The notes beneath the pieces were generated by a model. That model was not told the origin of the DNA. It did not search any database and saw only the letters and a program-made list of their open reading frames with translations. Of a stretch of 64,000 nucleotides of DNA, positions 1 through 12,679 are shown one piece after another. Within the stretch, counting starts at the first letter, position 1. The number at the start of each line of letters is the position of its first letter. This DNA is from Smallanthus sonchifolius (Eukaryota; Streptophyta; Magnoliopsida; Asterales; Asteraceae): positions 8,811,501-8,875,500 of the forward strand of contig CM042042.1 in NCBI GenBank assembly GCA_023525975.1, read 5' to 3'. The translations under genes were made by a program, and so were the position numbers.

Positions 1-549
1 ATAAATCCAAGTGGATTAGTTCAAGTCTCTTGGTGACTCTCCATGATTTGAAAAGAATGGATTCCCGGGCTTGTTTTCCAACAACACAACCTTCACATTT
101 ATATGCATGTTGTATACTATTCAGACCATACACCATTCTTTTATCATGCAATAATTTAGAACTCTGAAGGTGATAATGACCATACCTCTTGTGCCATAAA
201 GTGGAGACTTCATTAATTGGTGTGGTTGTACTTGTTTTTTCTTTGGATACATCTAAAAGAAACATATTGTTGTTTTGAACCAAAACTTTCATTAGAAGTA
301 GGCATGTGACTTCGCTTTTGATAGTATACTGCCCATCATAAACAACATTGAGTACCCCTTTTTCAATAGTTAACCGACACTTAACAGGTTATAGCCCAAT
401 TGAGATGCAAAGTAGACATCATCTAGGAGCCCAGTGTCAACTTTTGGAGTGACAATCTTACTCTACCTTTACCCTGGACATCAAGCTTTTTTTTATCTCC
501 CAAGCGTACTATCACCTTGAATGACTAATCAAGGTGAGTGAATATCTCC
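1..549 (-). pseudogene. Copia pre-integrase fragment (degenerate)
   Basis: Read on the minus strand, about bases 1-230 give a GAG-pre-integrase-like segment: an H-x-R-Y-G-H motif, later a C-E-G-C-V-V-G-K zinc-binding motif, then integrase-like sequence. This is the zinc-finger module before the copia integrase core. Bases 230-549 continue toward the protease but carry several stops. The fragment runs off the left edge, so the pol part lies outside the window. It resumes at 3139 after an interrupting solo LTR. Membership of Ty1/copia rests on these motifs; the element is clearly dead. Confidence 0.65.
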
Positions 550-555
550 TTACAT

Positions 556-3138
556 TGTCACACCCCGCCAAGGCGGAAACGCGAGGTGTCACACATTTAG
601 TTCATAGCACAAGGTATAAAGACATTTACTAAGGCATCACAAACTTTATTAATTTCATAATTGATTGTTCAACACTTGTTAAAATAAATAAACAAAATCC
701 CAAACAAAAACATTGCAAAAATTTCTTTAACTAGGTCCATAAGCAATCCTACATGATCTTTTCTCTCTTAGTTATTATTTCCTGAAACATGTAAGAAAAT
801 GGGTCAACATAAAGTTGGTGAGAGACATAGGTTTTATAAGTTATAAATTGTCATAAAAGATATAAACAAATTCAAACCAAGTTTAAACAAATGTGCAAGC
901 ATATTAACACAAACGTTTTGCAATCAACCCTAAATGTTATATGTTATAAGCATCCACAATCCACGATTGTGCCGTAAAAATGTTATATGCATCCACAATC
1001 CCAAAGATTGTGCCGTTGTTATATCGGTTTCCCCCATATGATCATACTAGTACTTCCTTAGGCTTGAAAACAAGTTAATGATCGCAATAATGTTATAGTG
1101 TTCAAATATCAAGCACATAATTGAAATTACTTGTTTGAGAATTTGTTTGGAAAGGTTTAAGTTATCAAGCCATAAAAATATACATGTTTCACCCCAAAAG
1201 TTAAAAAGAAAAAGGGGCTATGTTCTCACCTTGCAGCAGGTGGGTAGATCTTGATTACTGAAGTAACTTGCTTTAGGAGATGCTTTAAGAATTTCCTAAG
1301 TAAGTTTGAGTTTAAGTTAGTTTATAGAATTGTGGAAAGATGAGGAGTTGTAGTGTAATTAGATGAAAGTAGTTGTCGTATACTAGAGTTGTTATCGTAC
1401 TAGAGTAGTACCTCCAACAGCAAAGTTCCCAGGAAAGAGTTGGCCGGATCAAAACCCCGTCTTTCCTAGCCAGAACCTTACTGTTTGTCAGATAACTACA
1501 TACTAGTTTGAAAGTTACTCTATTTGTATACTTTAACCGAGTTTAGGACGTGTCTGGTAAGTTTGAAAAATTATAAGGACTAAAGTGCAAATGTGCATTT
1601 AATAAAGATTGAAATTGATATGTTGAATACTAGAGGGTTTTAATAGAAAATCAACATTTATAATAAAAATATAATTCTAAAAATGAAAAGAAATTAGAAA
1701 TATATAGTTTGTAAATAAAAGGTTTGAACAAGTTTTAAAGGGTTTATAAAATATATTTTATAATTCTTTTGTTTTAAAGAAGAAAACGAAATCTTTAAAT
1801 AATGTTTAGTAATATATAAATAGTTTCTAGTTTAAATAACGTTATTAGTTTTAAATAAAAACATAACTTTAAACGGTTTCTCGCGAAATCTTTTATAAAC
1901 AATACTTAAATATATATATAGTTTCCCATTTAACTAACGTTATTAGTTTTAAATAAAACATAACTTTAAATTTTTAAATGAATACATGATTACTCACGAA
2001 AATGTTACATAATTCCCTTATGTTATTTAAATGATACATAATTTATTTTTACTAAAATAAAACAATATATGTAACATCTTAATAAATTGAAAATTCTAAA
2101 AAAAAGGATTTGTTAATCACATTTATTTGCTCAAAAACATAATAATATATGTATTTATGGATATATGTGTGTGCGCAGTAAAATAGTAAAACAGAAAATA
2201 AAGAAAAAAAATAAAACAGTCACTGGGTTTCGAACCCATGACCTATGTTTTGTTGCTTCTGAGTTTTAAACGCTAGGCTAAGGTGGTGGTTTGTTAAAGA
2301 ATTCAGAAATCAACTTATTAACCAAAAGTCCCAGTTCACCATCTTCCTTCCCAAACCGAAGCTTAGTTCATGCGTAACCCTAAAATTCGATTTTGAACCG
2401 GCTATAATTCAAAGGACAATGAGATGGAGGGTGGATGATACCTGGAATAGAAAACCACACGGATTAGAACCAATTTCGTGAACGATTTTCGTCGGGAGGG
2501 TGCTTGCGTCGCCGGAACAGGAGCAGAAGAAAAAAACGTAATTTTTTTTTTGTGGTAAAACTAGACTCTGAATCGGTGGGTATTTATAGGGATGATTAGC
2601 TCCATCATAGACGCATTAGCAGTTGGAATCGAACCGGATTTAAGGATTTTGAAACTTGGATTATCATAAACGGGTTTTCAAATTTGGATTTCTCAAATGT
2701 TTGAAATTGATAACGTTTTTACACGAATTACTTGTTCCACTCAATGGATAATGATTAGAAACGAGTAAGGAAGGATTTAAACTTCCGGATTCTAAGGATT
2801 GAGATGGATTTGAGACGGGTTTGACTTTTTGAGGTCAAAATTGAGCTCTTGTTGTTCAGGGTTCAAAATGAGAAAAAGGGATTTAGAGAGGGTTCAACAT
2901 CAAAATGAGGGTTCATGGTCTATTTAATGAAATTCCTTTTGATAAAAGAAAATAATAATAAAAAAGACATTTAAATTCATTTAACGTATAAAATTTTATA
3001 ACTTTTAAACTTTTATAAATATAACTAATCACTTTAATAATTTCCATCTTTGTTTAAAAAGTATTAATGTAATTACTTATTAAGAATTGAAATTAATTTG
3101 ATATATTAAATAAAATGAGGCAAAACGAGACTCGTACA
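556..3138 (-). mobile_element. Solo gypsy-type LTR nested in copia element
   Basis: This 2.58-kb block begins TGTCACACCCCGCC on the plus strand and ends GTACA, and is flanked by TTACAT at 550-555 and 3139-3144. Its left end shares the word CACCCCGCCAAGGCGGAAACG with the gypsy LTRs at 41262 and 50068, so it is a related but different LTR family, read on the minus strand. No internal coding region is present, so it is a solo LTR left by LTR-LTR recombination. It contains a consensus splice donor (minus, GT at 1229-1228), two CACAATC/GATTGTG hairpins (955-971, 994-1012) and a tRNA-like module near 2220. Exact ends are uncertain by one base because the repeated flank is 6 bp, not the usual 5. Confidence 0.7.
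2222..2290 (-). other. tRNA-like A-box/B-box module
   Basis: On the minus strand the sequence has TAGCCTAGCG (A-box-like) followed about 35 bases later by GGGTTCGAAACC (a good RNA polymerase III B box) and then a T-rich stretch. The spacing fits a tRNA-derived module, but no paired acceptor stem is evident, so I do not call a tRNA gene. It lies inside the solo LTR 556-3138. Confidence 0.35.
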
Positions 3139-3949
3139 TTACATCGAAATAAGATTACACGAAACAAGGATCATACAATTTTTTAGAGATGCCACATACA
3201 TCCTGTCATATGGTTAGAAGCACCCAAATCTAAAAACCATAAATAATTGGTATTACCACTTTTGCCTGCATCAGTCATAAGTGAGTATTGTTCATCAGCA
3301 ATACTTCTTTTCTCAGGAGTTCGACAATTATTTCTTTCTTCTTGAGATTGGAGGCACCCCATTAATTTAACTGGAGTGAGGCTGGATAAATCATAGGGTA
3401 CTTCGATGGACGGTATAACATAGTTAAACTTGGGAGTAAGACTTCGAAGTATTTTTTCGACCATGGTTTGATCGGTAATGATTTCACCATAGGCCATCTT
3501 TGACTCACAAGGGCCATTACACAACCAAAATATTCACATATTGGCTCTCCTTCTTTCATGAATAGGTTTTCAAAATCTCTACTCAGACCCTGCGCAGTTT
3601 AACAACCTTTACCTGAGAATCACCTTCATATTCCATCTTTAAGATCTCCCACGTTTCTTTGGCCGTAGAAGTAGCAACAAGTTGAGAGAAAAATTGATCA
3701 TGCATAGCTTGTTAAATGAGGGACATACCATGCGCGTCCTTTTTGTGAGCATTCCTTAGTTTACTTGGGTCTCTTTCCGTTTCATCAACGCCATCTTGAA
3801 CGAGATCGAAGGATAGTCTTCATGCGTATGCTGCAATATTCATACCCTTCTCCTCTGAACACATCGGAAGCGTGCCGGTCAGATCGGCCATAAGAGAGAT
3901 AGAGATAAGCACACGAGAAAACTGGATCAAAGCCTGAGCTCTGATACCA
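3139..3949 (-). pseudogene. Copia gag/protease fragment with PBS (degenerate)
   Basis: Continuation of the minus-strand copia element. From the right: a primer-binding site TGGTATCAGAGC (minus, 3949-3938, complementary to initiator tRNA-Met), then UBN2-type gag (segments such as ATSTAKETWEILKMEYEGDS around 3700-3620 and MVEKILRSLTPKFNYVI around 3480-3420). Near 3215-3185 is the copia protease motif DLGASNHMTG. Gag is broken by a stop near 3590 and by frame changes around 3520. The element is interrupted by the solo LTR at its left end and rejoins the fragment at 1-549. Confidence 0.75.
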
Positions 3950-3953
3950 AATC

Positions 3954-4241
3954 TGTTGGCATGAGATAGATCTAAGAACAAGAATAACATATTAAAGAGG
4001 CTCAAGAATGCTTGATTAATTCATAGATGAATTGCTTACAAAACAAAGAAATAAGTGTTGGATATCAAGAACACTCGCAGATTCATATATGTAAAATCAT
4101 ATTCATCAGAATAAGAACAAGGGAATTGCACAAAATCTGGTCTGCTGTGAAAAGTCAAACCCGTCTATTTTATATTATGAAATTGACCAAGGTTTCTATA
4201 CATTTTTGGGTATATTTTTATCCTATGAAACGGTACTAACA
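3954..4241 (-). repeat. 5' LTR of the minus-strand copia element
   Basis: A 288-bp segment that, read on the minus strand, starts TGTTAGTACC and ends CATGCCAACA, with inverted TGTT/AACA ends. It is followed by a 4-base spacer and the tRNA-Met PBS. The partner LTR must lie beyond the left edge, so the target duplication cannot be tested here. The outer end at 4241 is set only by the TG...CA rule. Confidence 0.55.
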
Positions 4242-4850
4242 AGGTTGTTACACCCATTCGTTTGGGGGTACCTGAAAACAAGCTAAAGTCTAGGGCTGTT
4301 CTAACTGACAAAAGACTAGGCCAGCTTTATTCAAAAGACCAAACGTAAACATAGGACATAGCAAACACGTGCAGGATAATAGTAATCAGGGCTCATGCAA
4401 CAACTAATTATTCTAGTACTGACAAACTTGTATTTTATTTTTCAATGAGTTATAAACAAAACTAGGAAAATTCATGTTAACAAAAAGTAGGATACATGTA
4501 CAAGAAAAACGAATTTTAAAATGTTGAGAGATTTAAAAATCTTGTTTTTTTGCATACAATGACAAAAAGGTCATGAGTAATTAAATAAGTTTTAGTAGTT
4601 AGACTTAGATATCATCCTACATGAGCAGAACTAACTTGAACTTGTTTAATGGACGTACAGTGGTTTTCAGTAAATAAGAATGTAGAACATTGTGAAATGA
4701 TATCTTTTGCACAATGCTTGAGGTCCAAATTTGAGAGGAACATGTGGTCTGAATATAAGTCAAGGTGACTTCTCGTCCCTTCTGTTCTAGCTTTTGAGAA
4801 TATTTTACAAGTATAAAGCAATGTATCATTCTTTGCTACTATTCATGCAG
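4242..4850. other. Intergenic or intronic DNA upstream of PP2 exons
   Basis: No coding region is supported. The stretch ends in a T-rich tract and a good plant 3' splice site (TTCATGCAG at 4842-4850). It is therefore probably the last part of an intron of the PP2 gene, into which the copia element inserted. Confidence 0.4.
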
Positions 4851-6544
4851 ATTTCCTGTGGGCAACTACCGATATAAGAACAGGAGGGTCAAAACATGTG
4901 TAACAACTCACTTCTTGTCTCCTGGGGTCACATACACGGTCAACTTTGTGTTCCAGATCCCCAGAAATGATGAAAAACTTTATGAAGAAATACGCCTCGG
5001 ATATACATTACAAGGGGTGAGTAAACCTTCAACTTCATACCTTGCGGAAATGAGAGAAGATGGATGGCGGATGTGTGAATTGTATCAATTTACTAGTGAT
5101 CAGAGAATTATTGATCTTGAAATTCTGTTTGACGGCTTTTATGAAGATTATCGTGAAATAATAGTAGAAGGCATTGAGTTTTGGCCCTTGGAGAAAGTAA
5201 GATGACAAATAAAAGTTTGGCTATCATTAGTTTATATCCTAAATTAATAATGTTATGTTCCACAGGTGGAACATAAAGATGATGAGAAGCAATCCATTTC
5301 AGATTCAGATGCAAATTGGGAAGACAAATTGCCAACTGATTATGAAGACATAATGAAATGGTCAAAAGATAGTGTCCAATGGACAACGAAGAAGGAAGCC
5401 TACTCAATTATGTGCAAAGGCTTCTTAATCAATGATGGTCAAATGGTAACTTTGATAGGAATGCTTCTTCACTTTCATAACTGTTGATGATATTAGCGGA
5501 ATTAAGTATCAAACAACACCAACAACAATCAATTTGAACCAAGAACATTTAAAGAAAATGAATTAGGGCTTTATATATTGATACTCAAGCGATTATAATG
5601 AAATAAATCATCCAATTGCTAATCTCAATTGAAGATGATGGAATACAAACAAGAAAGAGTTTAGAAATAAAAAACTAGCTCACAAGAATAAACCACTGAT
5701 TACTTATACCCTAACTCCCTAATCTGCCGGGTTAACAAACCAAATTCTGAAATTGACATATCCAGTCCTCCAACTATTGACAGTTGTGAAATACCAAATA
5801 AACTTTCAAACTAATACCACTTTGACTATTTAGAACAGTTGGCTTATCCATTTGACTTCTGTTAACTTTGGTATAACCTTTAACAATAACTGAATTGTCT
5901 GTCTATTTTCTCTTCTATGTAGTAGTTGTGGAGCCTATTAACATTTTCAAAGGGAAGCATTACTGACTTGTACTTACATATATTTATTATTATTTGATAG
6001 TGGTTTTCTCTTGATGAAAATGGGAAGAAATGTCATATGCAATCAGTAAGAGCGGCTTACATAAAAGCGTCAAGCAAGCAGGTCGTGTTGGCTTGAAATT
6101 CTTTTTTGTTTTGGATAATGTTTGACCTGAGTTTTTCTTGAAGCTTACATTGGAAATGATATTTTATAATTTTTCAGATTCGGAGAAGCTGTCGAGTATG
6201 AGTTTTGGAAGTGTAAAATCAATTGCGAAATCCAGTCCCAGCTAGTATCATCTCAAACAACATATGCAAGTTACCTCGTCTACAAACTATCAAATGACCT
6301 ATACGGATTTCTGACTCCTATGGAAGTGAAGGATATAATATCGAAAAATAAATGGTATATCTATTTAACAAGTCCTCAAACCCCAGTTATCAGACCAAAG
6401 GCCGGTCAAAACACTCACAACCCACTCAATAGGTCGAAAATAAAAGTCCTTCCTCAGCAGAGGAACGATGGAAGTAAAAATTTGGGAATTCCAAACTACT
6501 ACCATCACAGAAGAGATTTCTATGTATATTACCTTTCATTCTAA
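4851..6544 (+). pseudogene. PP2-domain protein gene, 3' part, frameshifted
   Basis: Four exons can be read. 4851-5196 gives the C-terminal half of one phloem-protein-2 domain (GYTLQGVSKPSTSYLAEM, EDGWRMCELYQF, DLEILFDGF, IIVEGIEFWPLEKV). 5266-5445 starts a second PP2 unit (DKLPTDYEDIMKWSKDSVQW). 6001-6068 or 6081 gives WFSLDENGKKCHM. 6178-6544 gives QLVSSQTTYASYLVYKL and SPQTPVIRPKAGQNTHNPLN. PP2-like proteins are phloem lectins, and in Asteraceae often carry tandem PP2 units or a kinase fusion. The last exon leaves frame near 6466: the expected NDGW-MEVKIWEFQ run is read only in another frame (from ATG at 6468), and a further slip occurs near 6575. The exon 3 donor that keeps frame is the weak GC|GTCAAG at 6068. 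The 5' exons are missing, probably beyond the copia insertion. Likely a pseudogene or truncated allele. Confidence 0.7.
5446..6000 (+). other. Intron of PP2 gene
   Basis: Bounded by ATG|GTAACT at 5445/5446 and TATTTGATAG at 5991-6000. The 555-bp interior is AT-rich, and I see no repeat or coding signal in it. Confidence 0.6.
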
Positions 6545-7528
6545 CAAGTTGTGTAGAGGGCTTATTATTCAAGGAAGGCGTTGAGTTTAGACCTATATAG
6601 ATTCCTATTTTCTATAACCAGACAATATTTAGTTGTAATCATAAAATTTGTTTTTTTAAGTACATTTTAAATCCTATTTCCATGAAATTAGTACTTTTTC
6701 ATCTGCTTAATAGAAAATAAATATCATCACGTAAAAATAAAAATATTATAGTAATAATGCATTATTATATATATACACACGTTAGTTCAATCTGATTGGT
6801 CGAAACAGACACGTGGTGATTATCTATTGAGTTTTTTTTTTTTTCTGGTTCACCCATTTTTTTCCTACATTAATAGTTTTTTGATGGAAACTTTACCACA
6901 AACTGGCCGGGCTTGGTGGTCGCGCCAACCTCTTGATCCCTCCCCACCCACCAACCCGTATTCAAACCTTGGGGTGGGTGTTTTTGTTTTTGTGTTTTTA
7001 ATGGGGTTTTTTGTTATTTTATTTTTTCAAACTTTTATTAACCTTATATTTTTGTTATTTTTTCGTAATTTGACTTTTACGTTATAAACCTTAACTCTAC
7101 CCTTTTGTCACCATTACCGTGATTTAATTCACGGTCGCGGAGCGCGAGGTTTCCCCTAGTCCCTCTTCTAATAAAAAAACTAAATGGTTTTGATTTTAAT
7201 GCATTATTATTATTATTATTATTATTTACTATTATTACTTGATGAGTGGTTGTTTTGCACATGTTAATTATATATTTTTAACCCTAATTATGTCAGAAAC
7301 AATATACAGTAAGTGTATTTATGTGTTTAGGTTATAAAAGATGAAAACAAGCTAAAACGAAATATATAATTAAAAGATGTTTAGTTATGAAAGTAAATGT
7401 GTTAACGGTGAAACATGGTTAAAGCTACTTAAATATGAGATTAGAAATATTTAGAGTTTATTATATATGTAGTATTCTCTAAATTAAAAAAAAACAAATA
7501 TCATCTATATCTATACTATATAATAAAG
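6545..7528. other. Intergenic, AT-rich, with (ATT)n microsatellite
   Basis: No gene is supported. A (ATT)n run lies at about 7202-7230. T-rich tracts occur at 6833-6845 and 6975-7060. The right end carries the TAAAG target-site copy (7524-7528) of the next solo LTR. Confidence 0.6.
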
Positions 7529-10147
7529 TGTAACGAACCAACTTTCGGGTTTACCCTATAATATATTAATTATATTTTAGGGGTGTTTTTAAATAAAAGG
7601 AAGTTGGAGGATGCCTCTTAATTGATGGAACTACCTAGTTTGGGTTAGGATGAGTCATTTTGATAGATGGAAGGGTTGTTATGTATTTAACACAAACTCA
7701 ATTTGTGTTAAATAACATGATCATGCAAAAACACACACTTGTGTGTGTTTCTTGCGAATTTGGGAAGGGAGAAAGAGGAGAAAAGAGGGCTTGATCAAGA
7801 AATTCGGATTTGAATCTTGCATGCTTGGATTGATGGGTTAGATTGCACAACACCTTCATCATCATCAAGTATGTATCATCTTTTCTCTTTTTCATCCATT
7901 ACAACTCTTGTTCTTGATGGGTGTTGGGTCATGAACCCTATGTGGACGAATTTAAGGGTAGAGATGAACCAATTGTTGGTTAGGGTTGTTAATCTAGCAT
8001 TACTAAAGCTAGAGGAGTAATCAATTCATGTTGAATTCATCAAATTAGGAGTTTTGAAAATTTGGGTTCTTGGAACCCAAATTGGGGGTTTTGCAATTGA
8101 GGTGTTTAAATGGTGATTTGAGTGTGGATAAGTGTTTATGGTATTATATAAACACATTTTCAAGTTTAAAACTTAATTGAATTGGTGAATTATGAATTGA
8201 TGAAATTATGGAATTTGGGTGAAATCCTTAACGGGTCAAAATGGGTGAATTTGGTTTAGAATGGTTGAAAGCTTGTGTGAAGCTTAATAAATCAAGGTTA
8301 GATGATGGTAAAGATCATAGAATCTTGGGTGGGTGTTAAACTCCATTTAGTTTATGTTTTGGAGTAAGTTAGATTACTAAACAAGTGGATTATTTAGGTG
8401 ATCAAGGTATGGAGCGGCTAGCTTTCAAGACCATTTGGAATCTTCATTGGCAAAGGTAAGTGCTTTGCACTTACTTAGTAATAGATAAGTAGTTTTGTGT
8501 AAGTAGTTCATGTGGTATGCTATTTACATGATTATTGTTGTGTTTGACTTGTGTGATATATAGTCAAATATAGTGGGTATGGTAGAACTTGTATGTTTGA
8601 CTTAATGTGGATAATTAGTCAAACTAGGCCATTGATGTATGGCAATGTGCGTAATTGGCTTAAGTGGTAATTAGCTAAACCAAAATATAGAATGTGGTAA
8701 TTTGATGTAAATTGACTTAATGTGGTTTAAGTCAAACCATTATGGATAATGGTGTAATTTGACCTTAGTGGTATAGGGTCAAACTATTATGTGGAAATTG
8801 GTGTAATTTGACCTTAGTGGTATAGGGTCAAACTATTATGTGGAATTGGTGTAATTTGACCTTAGTGGTATATGGTCAAACTATTATGTGGAATTGGTGT
8901 AATTTGGCCTTAGTGGTATAGGGTCAAACTATTATGTGGAATTTGGTGTAATTTGACCTTAATGGTTTATAGTCAAACAAATGTGGTAATGTGGTGAATT
9001 TTATTTATGTGGTTAATAGTCAAACTTTATAATGCAAATGTGGTAAATAGATGTAAGTTGAGTTGTGTGGTTATTGGTTAAACTAAGGTGAGTATGTTAC
9101 TTTGATGAATTTGACTTATGTGGTTTAGGGTCAAACAAATGTGGTAATTGAATTAAGTGGTTATAGTCAAACAAATGTGGTAATGTGGTGAATTTTATTT
9201 ATGTGGTTAGAGTCAAACAAATGTGTTAATTGACTTAAGTGGTTTATAGTCAAACAAATGTGGTTTAGAGTCAATAAATGTGGTAATTGACTTATGTGGT
9301 GTAAAGTCAAATAAATTGGGTGAATAAGGTTGGTGTTTGAGGTCTAAGAACCTCACATGTGTTAGCTATGTGTGGATATTGTTTGAAGTCACGAACTTTA
9401 CAAGGATGTGGTAATTGAGTTCTAAGAATCTCACAAGGATGGTTTGAGTTTGTGGTCAAATAACCACACAATTGAGATATGATGTTTGACGTCTTTAGAG
9501 CCTCACAAAGGATTATTGTCGGGTTTTAGGGTAGATTGCTAACCATTTGATGTTAGTATATGTAGGTATGCTTATATGTGGTTAAAATATAAGTTTATGA
9601 TGGTTTACGGTTCAAAAATGCAAACGGGTCGGTCGACGGGGGGTTGCATCGGCTAAAAACTGAAAAATGGTCATTTTTGACCTGCTGCCAGCGCCTCATA
9701 CTCCCGGAGCGTATGATACGCCCATTTGAGTCTGATAGACGCTGGGATTTTCGGGTTTTCGGGGTTTTGGCCTGTCGTTGTTGTAGGGACTCGTGGGAGG
9801 TCCCTAGGGCTACTTATCTTTACTAACCATGTTCAAATTGATGTTTTGAATGTACGGAAAGCTCTGGAGTGATCTCGGGTCTCGAATCGTGTGGATTAGA
9901 TTCTCATGGACCGTTTGGATAATTATTTCTGTTTAACCTCCTTGTAGGGAGTCTTTACAAACTTTTGGGTTGTTTTAAAGGTTGTAGATATCTTGTGGGT
10001 TGTTATTGTGTAAAATCCTTTATGGTTTTTGAGGAGTCTAACCCTTGTTTGTAAACCTTAAAGGTGTTGATACATTAATGTTGTTTTGGGACCTAACTTT
10101 CGCATGTTTTTAAAAGTTTAAATCGGTTTGAAATTTTGGGTGATACA
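7529..10147 (+). mobile_element. Solo LTR with TAAAG target duplication
   Basis: A 2,619-bp segment beginning TGTAACGAACC and ending GGTGATACA, flanked by perfect 5-bp direct repeats TAAAG (7524-7528 and 10148-10152). There is no gag or pol inside, so it is a solo LTR, most likely of a gypsy element. It contains a strong 5' splice site (CAAAG|GTAAGT, GT at 8456) and a long tandem array with TTTGACC/GGTCAAA stems (8560-9310). Orientation is inferred from the splice-site strand. Confidence 0.8.
8560..9310. repeat. Tandem array with TTTGACC/GGTCAAA stems
   Basis: About five well-kept units of 48-49 bp begin near 8751, 8800, 8848, 8896 and 8945. They are flanked by shorter, decayed units ending in GTCAAACAAATGTGG. 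Each good unit has TTTGACC, about 12 bases, then GGTCAAA, a potential 7-bp hairpin. The array lies wholly inside the solo LTR. Confidence 0.8.
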
Positions 10148-10152
10148 TAAAG

Positions 10153-11012
10153 GAAAAACATGGGGGACACGTGTCACTCTCTGGTTACTCCTCACCTATA
10201 TTTTCCCGCCTCTCTCTACTGTTAAATATTAATTTTTCTGTTTCTCGCTCCTATTAAATAATAATATCAAATAATAATCTTTATATTAATAAATAAAATT
10301 GTATGGACACGTGTCATTTTCTGGTTCATTTGTATCAATTTTTTCCCGTCTCTCTCTCATATTAAATAATGATATTAAAAGAATTTATTTTTATATTTTT
10401 AATATAAATCTAATTACAGATACTTATTATTTAATTATAAATAGTTCAACCGATGTAATATACTGGTTTATTCAACCCGTGTATTACACGTGTTTTTAAA
10501 AATATAAAATTTTTATAGTAAGTATATAATATTTTATTTATTCAAAACGTATATTTTATTTATTCAAAACGTGTAATACACGTGATTTTAACCTACTGAT
10601 ATAAGAAAAAGAAATCTCAATTGTTTTGGTGTTGGATTTGTGCAGCAGCAATGATCACGTGAGTACTACAACAAGAACAAGAAAGGAAAAAATACAAAAC
10701 AATTCTTGATTAGTTGTTGGTCCAAAATTAAATTGGATATGGGCTCAGATCACGTGAGATGGACTAGCAACAAAAGAAATATTAGTATGGGCTGTCATCT
10801 TTGGGCTTGTGGTTGAAGCAGTCAAGAAAAACAAATAAATTGAAAAGTAATACAGAGAAAGGACGGCATTTTTTGTAGAATTATACTGGTTTACGATAAA
10901 ACTGGTTGTATATGTTTGTTGACAACAACTTGTGTTCAATTACTGTTTTAACTGATTTTCCAACACTATGACTATATGGTGTGCAATTGAACAACTAAGT
11001 TTTATGTGAAAC
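10153..11012. other. Intergenic with a diverged direct repeat
   Basis: Two diverged copies of a block with GGACACGTGTCA, TCTCTGGTT and TTTTCCCG occur at about 10165-10260 and 10303-10380. Further on, CGTGTAATACACGTG-like words repeat (10480-10590). No gene is seen. Confidence 0.5.
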
Positions 11013-12679
11013 TGATGTCGTCCAGACGGTCTATAAAATAAATAACAAAATCTAACATAGACTCTTAAGTAATAACCGGAGAACCTATGAACTAAACCGC
11101 ACTGACAGGCAAGTGTACCAATCGAGTGTAGCACAGCTTAATGGTAAACCGGATTATCGAACCCTAGACACACTAAATAACAAAACTACACTCTGGCTCA
11201 GACTTAAGATTAATTTGGTTTGGGGGTTGACTACACTGCTTATTAAGCTAATGAATGCAGTAAAATAAGTATGAATCAAGCTATCTAGACAAAAGCTAGG
11301 GGAGATATCAGGAATGGGAAGAACACTACCTAGATCGGAATCCTACTTGCAAAGCACCACTTCTACCGGTTCTGGAACTATGATGGATCTGGGTTTCTAA
11401 AGAAACAGCTCTAGACAACCTAGTGGATCCCTAATCACTCTCAGGGTGTCACCAACTGAGGAACCTACAGATGTAATAACTCACCAGATTGTTGAATCAC
11501 CTCTCGGGTATTTCCAAATATAATAAAGTACCCGAATAGACAGATTACCTCTCAGTCTCACTGTCTACAATACATTCAAGGAATGCATGGGGTAATCCTA
11601 AGATAACAACTATGATTCAGGATAGCAACAATCACTAGAAACCTAAACCAACTTCCTCTCAGACAGTTGACACTCGGATTCCTAATAACAAGGACTACAC
11701 GACTAATTCTCACCTCTCGGGTATTGAAGTAGGAAGAATACTCACTCTGATCAGCAGTCAAATCACAAATCCTATGGTCACTATCTCTAGCTAACCACAC
11801 ACAATCACAAACCCTAGAATCTATGATCACAATACGTTAATCAAACTGGCAGACAACCACAATCAACATACGGAATTGAAATCAATCACACAAACAAACT
11901 TGAGCATGCATATTCATCACAATTATTAACTAAAATCGTTTACAAAATCATAAAACCGTCATTCGAATCCAAAAACCGATAAAAATCATAATTTTAGCAA
12001 ATATTCATCATGTAACCTAGGTAGTATGAGAGTTTAGCCTAGGATCATACTCGAAACAAGAATAACATGAGTAACCAAACAAAACATGATCCAAAACAAA
12101 CTGATTTCAAACAAAGATCGCAACTTTAACACCGAGAAAGCTAATCTAGACAAACCCGTAATCGAAAGCCTTGATCTTGATTTTTAATCTCCCTTCTAAT
12201 GCTCCCCAAATCGCCATTTTTATGTTCTAGACGGCTGGAATCGATTCCCTTAAGAATGGGAGAGTCCTAGACCTTTAAACCTTGAAATTAGGTCAAAATT
12301 ATCGTAACTAGGGTCCCTCGCGTACCGCGAGGGCCCTTGGCCTATCTCTCGTGTACCGCCGGGCAAAACAAACTTATTTTTTGTATTATTCTCGTCGAGC
12401 TACCACAAATAGATATATTATAGGCCTCGTAACTAATTTTCTAGCCTGAGATATACCCCTTTTAAGTTTTGACTCTTTCCCGACTTTTTCCGTTTCTCAT
12501 CCCGGGTTCTCGTGCTCGTTTCTTTCACACTTCTTGTTCGTTTAAGCACAAAAGTGACCCGAACACCTATAAAACAAGGTACAACTCAATACTAACCATA
12601 TTAGACTCAAAACGACTCTAAAACTATATAAAAACGACACGAAACATGACGGAAATGCTTGTGTGCTTTGCAACACATC
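11013..12679 (-). repeat. 3' LTR of the Athila/Tat-like element
   Basis: It matches 20032-21701 closely; an 80-residue incidental reading frame at 11576-11830 recurs almost unchanged at 20595-20819. It contains the near-palindrome CTCGCGTACCGCGAG at about 12318-12332, which is also repeated in the internal region. Confidence 0.85.

Noticed and set aside
11576..11830. 84-residue ORF repeated at 20595-20819
   Set aside because: It lies inside the two Athila LTRs, has no domain, and its repetition is explained by the LTR pair.
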